Of a stretch of DNA of 64,000 nucleotides, positions 17,497 to 24,830 are shown piece by piece; position 1 is the first letter of the stretch, and each line of letters opens with the position of its first letter. Both the position numbers and the translations under genes were made by a program. Origin of the DNA: Neptunicella plasticusilytica (GTDB taxonomy: Bacteria > Pseudomonadota > Gammaproteobacteria > Enterobacterales > Alteromonadaceae); assembly GCF_047922965.1 (NCBI RefSeq), contig NZ_CP150481.1:2046001-2110000 (forward strand), in the 5' to 3' direction. The notes beneath the pieces are model-generated. The model did not search any database and was not told the origin of the DNA. It saw nothing but the letters and a program-made list of their open reading frames with translations.

Positions 17497-18378
17497 ATGC
17501 CAAAAGATTGGTGGGAGCAGGAACTGTTTAAAGTGGGTGAATACAGCCTGGCATTGAGCCAACTGGTCACCGCACTCGTTATTGTTATTGTGACTTTTGT
17601 TGTGTCGGCCATGATGCGTCGCACCCTGCTGCGGATTGGCCGAGGGCGTGCAATTACTGCACAAGCCCAACTTTATGTGGCAAATCGCATATTACATTAT
17701 GTAATACTGGTCATTGGGCTATTGATTGCGGTCTCCAGCTTAGGAATTGATGTAGGTAAGCTGGCGTTGGTCGCCAGTGCATTGGGTATTGGTATCGGCC
17801 TGGGCTTGCAGGGAGTGGTGAACAACTTTGTCTCCGGATTGATTATCCTGCTGGAAAAAAGTGTCAAGGTTGGTGATTTTATTGAACTGAATTCGGGCCT
17901 GGTGGGTGAGGTTATCGAAATTCATATGCGCGCCACCCTGATCCGCACCAACGATAACGTAGATATTCTGCTACCTAATTCAGAGTTAGCCAACGGCATG
18001 TTGACCAACTGGACGCTGGAAGAAAATATCCGCCGTTTCAGAATACCTTTCAGTGTGGCCTATGGTAGCGATAAGGAGCTGGTCCGTACTGCAGTACTGG
18101 AAGCGGCAAATGCAGTCAAACATACGTTGACCACCCAAGGGCATGATCCGATAGTGTGGATGACCGGATTCGGTGATAGCGCTTTGCATTTTACCCTTGG
18201 CGTATGGGTACATCCAGAGCAGGTCAAGCGTCCAACGTCACTCTATTCGGATTATCTATGGGCAATTGATGATGCGCTTCGAAAATATAAAATTGAGATT
18301 CCTTTTCCGCAACGGGATTTGCATTTTAAATCCAGTCAGTTAAGCCAACCAATAGTGCCTCAAGGCGATGATTTGTAA
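17497..18378 (+). CDS. MscS-family mechanosensitive channel
   Basis: About 293 residues. Three N-terminal helices include the pore-lining TM3 with the Gly/Ala pattern SALGIGIGLGLQGVVNNFVSG (split over about residues 88-108). The beta domain (VKVGDFIELNSGLVGEVIEI, TNDNVDILLPNSELANGMLTNWT) and an alpha/beta C-terminus follow. It should act as an osmotic safety valve in the inner membrane. ATG 17497 is chosen because upstream codons lie inside the CorA-type gene; the ribosome site is weak, so it may rely on translational coupling to that gene. Confidence 0.88.
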   Translation: MPKDWWEQELFKVGEYSLALSQLVTALVIVIVTFVVSAMMRRTLLRIGRGRAITAQAQLYVANRILHYVILVIGLLIAVSSLGIDVGKLALVASALGIGIGLGLQGVVNNFVSGLIILLEKSVKVGDFIELNSGLVGEVIEIHMRATLIRTNDNVDILLPNSELANGMLTNWTLEENIRRFRIPFSVAYGSDKELVRTAVLEAANAVKHTLTTQGHDPIVWMTGFGDSALHFTLGVWVHPEQVKRPTSLYSDYLWAIDDALRKYKIEIPFPQRDLHFKSSQLSQPIVPQGDDL

Positions 18379-18456
18379 CTACCAACATTTGCTGAGATTG
18401 CACTCCTTCAGGTAATATTCGTCTGTAACCTGTTTGGGTTACAACATTGTGTTTTA

Positions 18457-18623
18457 TTCTCAGGGCGGGGTGAAATTCCCCACCGGCGGTAATTTAGTGA
18501 ACTTTTATAACTAATCAGCCCGCGAGCGCCTTTATTTTTATAATAAAGGGTCAAGCAGATCTGGTGCGTTTATGACAAACAATTCCAGAGCCGACGGTTA
18601 AAGTCCGGATGGGAGAGCATAAG
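18457..18623 (+). ncRNA. FMN riboswitch (RFN element) upstream of ribB
   Basis: The conserved RFN blocks are present in order: TCAGGGCGGGGTGAAATTCC and CACCGGCGGTAA, a variable hairpin (AGCCCGCGAGCGC... with a long A/T stem), GCAGATCTGGTGC, TTCCAGAGCCGACGGTTAAA and GTCCGGATGGGAGAGCAT. This is the known FMN-sensing aptamer, and it precedes the riboflavin gene ribB by 123 bases with a terminator between, as in other gammaproteobacteria. Confidence 0.95.
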
Positions 18624-18674
18624 ACAAAATCCGTTTCTACATCCGTAGAAGCGTAATGCTTGTCGTTTTCAAAA

Positions 18675-18698
18675 ATGCATCGTTTGGATGCCTTTTTG
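18675..18698 (+). terminator. Expression-platform terminator of the FMN riboswitch
   Basis: GCATC and GATGC pair around GTTTG and are followed by CCTTTTTG, between the aptamer and ribB. A separate hairpin (TTCTAC...GTAGAA, about 18634-18649) just upstream could be part of the switch. Confidence 0.7.
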
Positions 18699-18746
18699 TG
18701 CTTTTACATGCCCTGATTCTGGTTATTTATTATTGAGGAAATTACC

Positions 18747-19400
18747 ATGAGTCAGACTTTACAAGATTATTTTGGAACGGCATCACAACGTGTCGAAAAA
18801 GCCCTAACCGCGCTAAGGGAAGGTCGGGGTATTTTACTGGTCGATGATGAAGATCGCGAAAACGAAGGTGATCTGATTTTTTCCAGTCAACATTTAACCG
18901 TCGAACAGATGGCGTTGATGATCCGCGAATGTAGCGGCATTGTGTGCTTGTGCATGCAAGATGCCGATATTAAACGTTTGCAATTGCCACAAATGGTGAC
19001 AGAAAACTCCAGTCAATTTCAGACGGCTTTTACCGTGTCAATCGAAGCAAGGCAGGGTGTCACAACCGGCGTGTCTGCGGCCGACAGGGTGCAGACCGTT
19101 AAAGTGGCGTCCCACCCGGATTGTGCACCTGATAACTTGAGTCGTCCGGGACATATATTTCCTTTACGGGCAGAACCGGGAGGGGTATTGAGTCGCAGAG
19201 GGCACACCGAGGGTACCGTCGATTTAATGAAACTGGCCGGATTATTGCCTTCAGGTATTTTATGTGAGCTGACCAACATTGATGGCAGTATGGCGCGATT
19301 ACCGCAAATTATCGAATTCGCCAAAACGCATCAAATGCCGGTCTTGACCATTGAGGATATTGTTGACTATCGAAGCCGTGAATTAAAAAAAGCGGGTTAA
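18747..19400 (+). CDS. ribB: 3,4-dihydroxy-2-butanone-4-phosphate synthase
   Basis: 217 residues, the same length as E. coli RibB. It converts ribulose 5-phosphate to the four-carbon unit of riboflavin and formate. Motifs are VDDEDRENEGDLIF (metal and substrate binding), CSGIVCLCM, and SRPGHIFPLRAEPGGVLSRRGHTEGTVDL, shown here only in part. There is no fused GTP cyclohydrolase II domain. Regulation by the upstream FMN riboswitch is expected: FMN binding favours the terminator. Confidence 0.96.
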   Translation: MSQTLQDYFGTASQRVEKALTALREGRGILLVDDEDRENEGDLIFSSQHLTVEQMALMIRECSGIVCLCMQDADIKRLQLPQMVTENSSQFQTAFTVSIEARQGVTTGVSAADRVQTVKVASHPDCAPDNLSRPGHIFPLRAEPGGVLSRRGHTEGTVDLMKLAGLLPSGILCELTNIDGSMARLPQIIEFAKTHQMPVLTIEDIVDYRSRELKKAG

Positions 19401-19415
19401 TAGTAAACATTTAGG

Positions 19416-19449
19416 GCTCTACAGACTGATATTCTTCAGTCTGTAGAGC
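19416..19449 (+). terminator. Long perfect hairpin after ribB
   Basis: GCTCTACAGACTGA pairs over 14 bases with TCAGTCTGTAGAGC around a 6-base loop, 15 bases past the ribB stop. No T-run follows (GGCAACGG), so intrinsic termination is unsure; an RNA-stability or processing role is possible. Confidence 0.5.
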
Positions 19450-19512
19450 GGCAACGGAACTAACTGACAGACGTTGACTCTACTATTTTTTGTAAAAAAT
19501 ATTGATGTTTAG

Positions 19513-20247
19513 ATGGAACGACAAGCGCAACAACGCCAGGTAGTCGCTGTTAACTATTCAACCATTTGGTTGATTGTGCTTTCCGTTGTTGTTCATCTGA
19601 TTTTTCTGGCGTTGCTAAATCGTCCCTTTGAGACAATTCAAACAGATAGAGAACATTCAGCCCCTGTGGTTAAAGCCAGGCTGTATTTCCCACCGCCTCC
19701 TAAACCAGCGCCAGTACCACAGCCGGAGCCCGTGAAAGCCTTACCTGAAAAACCTGATGAATCGATAGCTGATCAAGTGCCGAAAAATACTGAAAAAACA
19801 CAACCACAAGCAGACGAAACCGTATCCGAACAACCAATAATTGAAGATAACGTCGTATCCGGGAAAAATATCGCAAGAAATGTCGACAAACCTTCGACTG
19901 AACCTGCAGAACAACAAAGCTCAACTCAGATAGAAAAAGCGTACCGTCATATCGGCCAGCATAATCAGTCTAAAGTTCAGCAGATGGCCGCCGAAGCTGC
20001 CGCAGAATTTCGTCGCCGACAAAATTCACCTGCTATCGCGCCAACCGCAACCCCTGAATTAAGCGCGGATGAGCAACTGATAGAAAGTATCCAGAAAAAA
20101 GCCAATTGCGACGGCGTGGCACGTAAAACCACAGCCATACTTACCGGCTTGCTGGGAGCTAATATCAAATGTACCGCGACACCAGATTTCCAACCCTACA
20201 TACAACAACATCTTGATAAAGTCGGAGCTGGAGAAAAGCAAAACTAA
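19513..20247 (+). CDS. TonB-like single-pass protein with proline-rich linker, unknown function
   Basis: 244 residues. A short cytoplasmic tail and one transmembrane helix (about 17-35) are followed by a Pro/Glu/Lys-rich extended segment (YFPPPPKPAPVPQPEPVK and on to about 120), like TonB or TolA. A helical stretch (KVQQMAAEAAAEFRRRQ) and a C-terminal 60-residue unit with two cysteines 21 residues apart (NCDG...IKC) complete it. The TonB C-terminal fold and its YP box are absent, so it should not be called TonB. No ExbB/ExbD neighbours are present. Confidence 0.7.
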   Translation: MERQAQQRQVVAVNYSTIWLIVLSVVVHLIFLALLNRPFETIQTDREHSAPVVKARLYFPPPPKPAPVPQPEPVKALPEKPDESIADQVPKNTEKTQPQADETVSEQPIIEDNVVSGKNIARNVDKPSTEPAEQQSSTQIEKAYRHIGQHNQSKVQQMAAEAAAEFRRRQNSPAIAPTATPELSADEQLIESIQKKANCDGVARKTTAILTGLLGANIKCTATPDFQPYIQQHLDKVGAGEKQN

Positions 20248-20295
20248 TGTTAGGCTTAGTTCAGTTTAATTATTCACAAATAGAAGGATTTTGTT

Positions 20296-20643
20296 ATGTC
20301 TCATCATAGTATTGACTATATAGAAATGCCCTCAAGCAATATTGACAAGACCAAAACATTTTTTAGCCAGGTTTTTGGCTGGGAGTTTACCGATTACGGC
20401 CCTGAATACACAGCGGTAACCAACGCCGGTATTGGCGCCGGGTTTTATCTGGCTGATTTAACCAGTCAAACCCAAAATGGTAGCGTACTGGTTGTACTTT
20501 ACAGCGAATCATTGGAGCAAAGCCTGCAACAAGTCGAGCAGGCGGGGGGGACGGTAATCAAACCTATTTTCAGCTTTCCGGGCGGTCGCCGTTTTCAGTT
20601 TAACGATCCAAATGGCAATGAATTTGCGGTTTGGTCCGAATAG
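20296..20643 (+). CDS. VOC-superfamily (glyoxalase/bleomycin-resistance fold) protein
   Basis: 115 residues forming one vicinal-oxygen-chelate module pair: IDYIEMPSSNIDKTKTFFSQVFGWEF, IGAGFYLAD, and GGRRFQFNDPNGNEFAVW. The expected metal-ligand positions are partly kept (Glu near the C-terminal NEFAVW); the first His is in HHSIDYIE. Members act as lyases, dioxygenases or resistance proteins; the substrate cannot be told. AGAAGGA precedes the ATG. It converges with the small MscS-like gene. Confidence 0.85.
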   Translation: MSHHSIDYIEMPSSNIDKTKTFFSQVFGWEFTDYGPEYTAVTNAGIGAGFYLADLTSQTQNGSVLVVLYSESLEQSLQQVEQAGGTVIKPIFSFPGGRRFQFNDPNGNEFAVWSE

Positions 20644-20660
20644 TGTACCGAATAGTTTAG

Positions 20661-21200
20661 TTAGGGTTTGTCGGTGTGTTGTGCTGGTAATGCGGCTTTA
20701 TCTTCATTAACCGGTGGATAACTTAATTTAATTACCGGTGTCTGCAAAATAAGGCTATTAGGGTAGGTGATCAGATCACCGTTTATATGCCGGATCAGCA
20801 CATGAAAGCTGCTGATTTCTTCGATAATACCAACCAGATCGTAATCTTTGTTGGCAACTTTGATATAGTCGCCGACTCGATAAGGAAAATTAAAAAATAT
20901 CAGTACCCCTGCAGTCAAGTTACTTAAAATCGACCACTGGGCAAATAATGCAATACCCAATACAGCGAATGTGGAAGATAAAAATACGGTGAATTGTCCA
21001 TAGTCGATGCCAAGAACCAGGGTAGCTAAAATGAGAAACAGGACAGAATGAGCAATCAGTACCAGCTGTCGAACCATCAATTTACGCTGGATAGTAGCTT
21101 GTTTGGTCGAGACCAGTTTGGTAAATAATAAATTCAGCCAACGTCGGGTAATAAAAAAGCCGACTACAACCAGTAAAATCAGCACATAATCCAAGTTCAT
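20661..21200 (-). CDS. Short MscS-like mechanosensitive channel protein
   Basis: 179 residues: three hydrophobic helices, a TM3-like segment AVLGIALFAQWSILSNLTAG, and the start of the MscS beta domain (YRVGDYIKVANKDYDLVGIIEEI, NGDLITYPNSLILQTPVIKL). It lacks the alpha/beta vestibule of full MscS proteins and ends in a polar tail. Such short forms (YbdG/YnaI-like fragments) occur naturally in this group, and nothing downstream resembles a lost C-terminus. It is divergent from the oxidoreductase gene. Confidence 0.82.
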   Translation of the reverse strand: MNLDYVLILLVVVGFFITRRWLNLLFTKLVSTKQATIQRKLMVRQLVLIAHSVLFLILATLVLGIDYGQFTVFLSSTFAVLGIALFAQWSILSNLTAGVLIFFNFPYRVGDYIKVANKDYDLVGIIEEISSFHVLIRHINGDLITYPNSLILQTPVIKLSYPPVNEDKAALPAQHTDKP

Positions 21201-21284
21201 GGCAATAACCTTATATGGGTAAATCTGTGTGACGTATTATTTTACGCTATTGTGTTTAAAACCCTGCAAGAAAGGAATAACAAA

Positions 21285-22280
21285 ATGAAAAATAAGCAAT
21301 TTATTCTCGCCGCTAGACCCGTGGGAGAACCTAAAGAAACTGACTGGCAACTTCAGGAACCGGATGTGGCAGAATTAACCGAGGGGCAGGTATTGGTACA
21401 AGTCGAGTATCTTTCGCTGGATCCTGCCATGCGCGGCTGGATGAATGATGCCAAATCCTATATCGAGCCGGTCAAGTTGGGCGAAGTCATGCGTGCCGGA
21501 GGCGTGGGTAAAGTGGCTCAGTCCCGCAGTAGCCATTTTAGCGTTGGGGACCATGTGCACGGTATGTTAGGTGTGCAGCAGTATGCGGTGGTAAAAGATA
21601 AAGGATTGCATAAAGTTGACCCTGAACTTGCGCCATTACCTCGTTATCTAGGCGTATTAGGTATGCCTGGTATGACGGCTTATTTTGGTCTGTTAAAAAC
21701 AGGCTTGCCTCAAGCCGGGGAAACCGTTGTGGTATCTGCTGCGGCGGGCGCTGTGGGGACAGTAGTAGGCCAGATTGCCAAAATTAAGGGATGTCGAGTC
21801 GTAGGCATTGCTGGCGGTGAAGACAAGTGTGCTTATCTGATTGATGAACTCGGCTTTGACGGAGCTATTGATTATAAAAATACCGATGTAAAAGCCGGTT
21901 TAAAGCAATACTGTCCGGATGGTGTGGATGTGTTTTTTGACAATGTCGGAGGCGAGATACTCGACGCCGTGCTGGCCCGAATTAATCTGCATGCGCGTAT
22001 CGTAATTTGTGGTGCCATTAGCCAATACAACAATACCAGCGCAGTGAAAGGTCCGGCTAATTACCTGTCACTACTGGTTAATCGCGCCCGGATGGAAGGT
22101 ATTGTGGTATTTGATAACGCTAAACATTATGGTGAGGCTGCTCGCGAAATGGCGGGCTGGATTGCGCAAGGGAAACTGAAAGCCAAAGAACATATTGTGG
22201 AGGGACTGGAGTCGTTTCCGCAAACATTGATGATGCTATTTAAAGGCGAAAACTTCGGCAAACTGGTGCTAAAAGTCTAG
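21285..22280 (+). CDS. Zinc-independent NADP-dependent oxidoreductase (CurA/LTB4DH-like)
   Basis: 331 residues of the medium-chain dehydrogenase/reductase family. The N-terminal GroES-like domain has LSLDPAMRGWMNDAKSYIEPV, and the Rossmann domain has the AAAGAVGTVVGQIAKIKGCRV dinucleotide loop and FDNVGGEILDAVL. No zinc-binding cysteines are present, as in prostaglandin/curcumin reductases that reduce alkenal or enone double bonds. ATG 21285 is preferred (AAGGA nine bases upstream) to an in-frame GTG at 21252. The gene is monocistronic. Confidence 0.9.
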   Translation: MKNKQFILAARPVGEPKETDWQLQEPDVAELTEGQVLVQVEYLSLDPAMRGWMNDAKSYIEPVKLGEVMRAGGVGKVAQSRSSHFSVGDHVHGMLGVQQYAVVKDKGLHKVDPELAPLPRYLGVLGMPGMTAYFGLLKTGLPQAGETVVVSAAAGAVGTVVGQIAKIKGCRVVGIAGGEDKCAYLIDELGFDGAIDYKNTDVKAGLKQYCPDGVDVFFDNVGGEILDAVLARINLHARIVICGAISQYNNTSAVKGPANYLSLLVNRARMEGIVVFDNAKHYGEAAREMAGWIAQGKLKAKEHIVEGLESFPQTLMMLFKGENFGKLVLKV

Positions 22281-22426
22281 ACTTTTGGCAACGACCTTCA
22301 ACATATGCCCTAAATTGGAGCAAATAGAACAATTTGCTTCAATTTATGCGTAGATGATCTATTTGACTCGTAGTTTGGCTTGTTAAAAGTCGGCGAAAAG
22401 AGGGGCGAATTGCATTTTCCAGGCAT

Positions 22427-22455
22427 AAAAAAGCCAGTCATTTGACTGGCTTTTT
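22427..22455. terminator. Bidirectional terminator between the oxidoreductase gene and gltA
   Basis: AAAAAAGCCAGTCA and TGACTGGCTTTTT pair around a TT loop, flanked by A and T runs on opposite sides. It is 23 bases past the gltA stop. Confidence 0.88.
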
Positions 22456-22477
22456 GGTATTTTTAGTCGATTAAAAC

Positions 22478-23758
22478 TTATTTATCGATTTTCTTAAATG
22501 GGCGTTTGTCATAACCGGTATACAGCTGACGAGGACGGCCAATCTTTTGTCCCGGTTGACTTAACATTTCATGCCAGTGAGAGATCCAGCCAACTGTTCT
22601 TGCCAGGGCAAAAATACAGGTAAACATGTTGGTTGGAATACCGATGGCTTTAAGAATGATACCTGAATAAAAATCAACATTCGGGAACAGTTTCTTCTCG
22701 GCAAAATACTCGTCATTAAGTGCTATTTTCTCAAGTTCCATGGCCACTTCCAGCAAGGGATCATCGATATTGAGTTCTTCCAACACTTCATGACAGCTTT
22801 CACGCATAACAGTGGCTCTTGGATCAAAGTTTTTATATACGCGATGGCCAAAGCCCATTAAACGGAATGGGTCGTTTTTATCTTTAGCTCGGGCAATAAA
22901 CTCGGGAATGCGGTCAACGCTACCTATTTCCTGCAACATATTCAGGCAAGCTTCATTGGCCCCGCCATGAGCAGGCCCCCACAATGATGCGACACCGGCT
23001 GAAATACAGGCGTAGGGATTGGCACCTGAAGAACCGGCCAGACGTACTGTAGAGGTAGATGCATTTTGCTCATGATCGGCATGCAAGGTAAAAATACGAT
23101 CCACCGCACGGGCAACAGCCGGGCTAATTTTATAAGGTTCGGCCGGAACCGAGAACATCATATTCAGAAAGTTTTCAGCATAAGACAGCTTATTACTTGG
23201 ATAAACGAAAGGCTGTCCAATATTGTACTTGTAGCACATGGCAACCAAAGTTGGCATCTTGGCAACCAGTCTGTACGCACTGCGTAAACGTTGTTCCGGA
23301 TCGGTAATATTCAGATCATCGTGGTAAAACGACGCCATCGCCCCCACTGTGCCACATAACATCGCCATAGGATGCGCATCACGACGGAATCCGCGGAAAA
23401 AGTTGTTAATTTGATCGTGAATTAAAGTGTGGTGGGTAATGGTTTGTTTAAACTCTGCATATTGCTCTGAATCAGGCGCTTCGCCATGCAACAACATGTA
23501 ACAAACTTCGAGATAATCGGCTTCACGAGCTAATTCTTCGATTGAATATCCGCGATGTAATAAAACACCTTTAGCACCATCTATATAGGTGATATCAGAC
23601 TCGCAAGAGCCAGTGGCCATAAAGCCTGGGTCAAATGTAAAATAACCGTTCGCCCCTAAACTGCGAATATCAATAACGGGGTGGCCAGCGGTACCGGTTA
23701 GTACAGGGAGTTCTATTTCCTTGCCACCAACCGTCAATGTGGCTTTATTGTCTGCCAT
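22478..23758 (-). CDS. gltA: Citrate synthase (type II, hexameric class)
   Basis: 426 residues, the same size as E. coli GltA. It condenses acetyl-CoA and oxaloacetate to citrate. The N-terminal beta domain has FDPGFMATGSCESDITYIDG; the catalytic His lies in SLWGPAHGGANEA, with GFGHRVYKNFDPR and a C-terminal Asp in FPNVDFYSG. GGAGAGCAAC precedes the ATG. It is divergent from sdhCDAB across a 356-base control region, the standard arrangement in this group. Confidence 0.97.
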   Translation of the reverse strand: MADNKATLTVGGKEIELPVLTGTAGHPVIDIRSLGANGYFTFDPGFMATGSCESDITYIDGAKGVLLHRGYSIEELAREADYLEVCYMLLHGEAPDSEQYAEFKQTITHHTLIHDQINNFFRGFRRDAHPMAMLCGTVGAMASFYHDDLNITDPEQRLRSAYRLVAKMPTLVAMCYKYNIGQPFVYPSNKLSYAENFLNMMFSVPAEPYKISPAVARAVDRIFTLHADHEQNASTSTVRLAGSSGANPYACISAGVASLWGPAHGGANEACLNMLQEIGSVDRIPEFIARAKDKNDPFRLMGFGHRVYKNFDPRATVMRESCHEVLEELNIDDPLLEVAMELEKIALNDEYFAEKKLFPNVDFYSGIILKAIGIPTNMFTCIFALARTVGWISHWHEMLSQPGQKIGRPRQLYTGYDKRPFKKIDK

Positions 23759-24114
23759 TTGTTGCTCTCCTTCAGAATTTTTCTGTGGTCTAAGCTATTA
23801 AAAATAGCCGCTATTTGTACTGATAAAGATGCGTTAAGTCAATTTTAATGATTTTTCGACTATTATTTATCCATTTGTCATTTTTATGCTGAATTTGTAA
23901 CTATCTAATTTGGAACAAAAATTGTATTTAGTGGCATGGCTGGATATACTTTCGCTGATTGAGCTGAAGCTGAATGTCAGCAGTATAGCCGACAATTTAT
24001 AGCTTTAATCACTCATTCGACTGAACGACCTTCAGGTGTCGGTAAAATAGGCCAAACTATTTCCGATGACAATGATAATAACCAGTTCTAACAGGACTAA
24101 ACAGGCAACAAATC
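23759..24114. other. gltA/sdhC divergent control region
   Basis: 356 AT-rich bases with no open frame of note. I see a small hairpin GCTATT-AAA-AATAGC at 23793-23807 in the gltA leader and a Fur-box-like sequence at 24068-24086 before sdhC. ArcA or CRP sites are expected here from other species, but I cannot point to a convincing one by eye. Confidence 0.5.
24068..24086 (+). promoter_or_regulatory. Fur-box-like sequence before sdhC
   Basis: GACAATGATAATAACCAGT agrees with the 19-base Fur consensus at 13 positions, including an unbroken AATGATAAT. It ends 28 bases before the sdhC GTG. Weak evidence on its own. Confidence 0.3.
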
Positions 24115-24489
24115 GTGAAAAAGCAAAGACCAGTAAATTTACAGATTAATACGATTAGTTTTCCGCCAGCAGCAGTATCCTCCATCCTCCATCGTGTCAC
24201 CGGAGTGGCATTATTTTTTGCACTTATCTTTGTAATTTGGGCATGGGCGGTGTCGGTATCTTCAGCTGACGGCTTTATCAGCATTCAACAGTGCTTATCA
24301 AGCTGGTGCGGGAAAATTATCGCAATTGGAACCATATCTGCATTGACCTACCATGTATTAGCCGGCTTACGCCACATGGTTATGGACTTGGGGCATTGGG
24401 AAGAGCTCAACTCAGGTAATAACAGTGCGAAAGCAATTCTCATATTATGGGTTGTGTTAACCGTCATCGCGGGAGTAGTAATATGGTAA
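24115..24489 (+). CDS. sdhC: Succinate dehydrogenase cytochrome b556 subunit
   Basis: 124 residues with three transmembrane helices; it anchors complex II and helps form the ubiquinone site and haem b pocket. Motifs are RPVNLQINTISFPPAAVSSILHR (quinone-site Ser/Arg) and LTYHVLAGLRHMVMDLGHW (haem-ligand His). The start is GTG. The stop overlaps the sdhD start (ATGGTAA). Confidence 0.94.
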   Translation: MKKQRPVNLQINTISFPPAAVSSILHRVTGVALFFALIFVIWAWAVSVSSADGFISIQQCLSSWCGKIIAIGTISALTYHVLAGLRHMVMDLGHWEELNSGNNSAKAILILWVVLTVIAGVVIW

Positions 24490-24830
24490 CTAATCAGGCA
24501 TCTCTTAAACGTGATGGAGTTCAGGACTTCGTTTCGTTGCGCGCAACAGCCATCGTCATATGTGCCTTCACTTTTTATATGCTGTGGTTTTTTCTGGCGA
24601 CACCCACCATCACGTTTGAAATCTGGCACAATTTATTTGCCAGTTTGTGGATGAAGGTGTTTACCTTCGCAACATTGGTTTCCATTATGATCCATGTTCG
24701 CATCGGCCTTTGGCAGGTATTAACCGACTACGTTAAGCAGCCTGTATTAAGAGCGTCTATTCAGTTTTTATTGAACTTGCTGGCATTTGCTTATAGTGCA
24801 GTGGGTTTATTTGTATTGTGGGGTGTCTAA
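24483..24830 (+). CDS. sdhD: Succinate dehydrogenase hydrophobic membrane anchor subunit
   Basis: 115 residues, the same length as E. coli SdhD, with three transmembrane helices. Sequence features are the N-terminal LKRDGVQDFVSLRATAIVI and SIMIHVRIGLWQVLTDYVK, which carries the conserved Arg and quinone-site Tyr-containing segment. It pairs with SdhC in complex II. ATG 24483 lies inside the end of sdhC, and the stop abuts sdhA directly, so the operon is tightly coupled. Confidence 0.93.
   Translation: MVTNQASLKRDGVQDFVSLRATAIVICAFTFYMLWFFLATPTITFEIWHNLFASLWMKVFTFATLVSIMIHVRIGLWQVLTDYVKQPVLRASIQFLLNLLAFAYSAVGLFVLWGV

Noticed and set aside
18389..18420. Stretch GCTGAGATTGCACTCCTTCAG resembling a TPP riboswitch fragment
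   Set aside because: Only the CTGAGA-like piece is present; the second conserved THI block is missing and the downstream gene is riboflavin related with a complete FMN riboswitch.
19513..20247. Annotation as TonB
   Set aside because: The C-terminal TonB fold and YP box are absent and no ExbB/ExbD genes are adjacent.
20661..21200. Short MscS-like gene as a truncated pseudogene
   Set aside because: Its frame is intact with proper start and stop, and no lost C-terminal piece is found downstream; short forms are common in the family.
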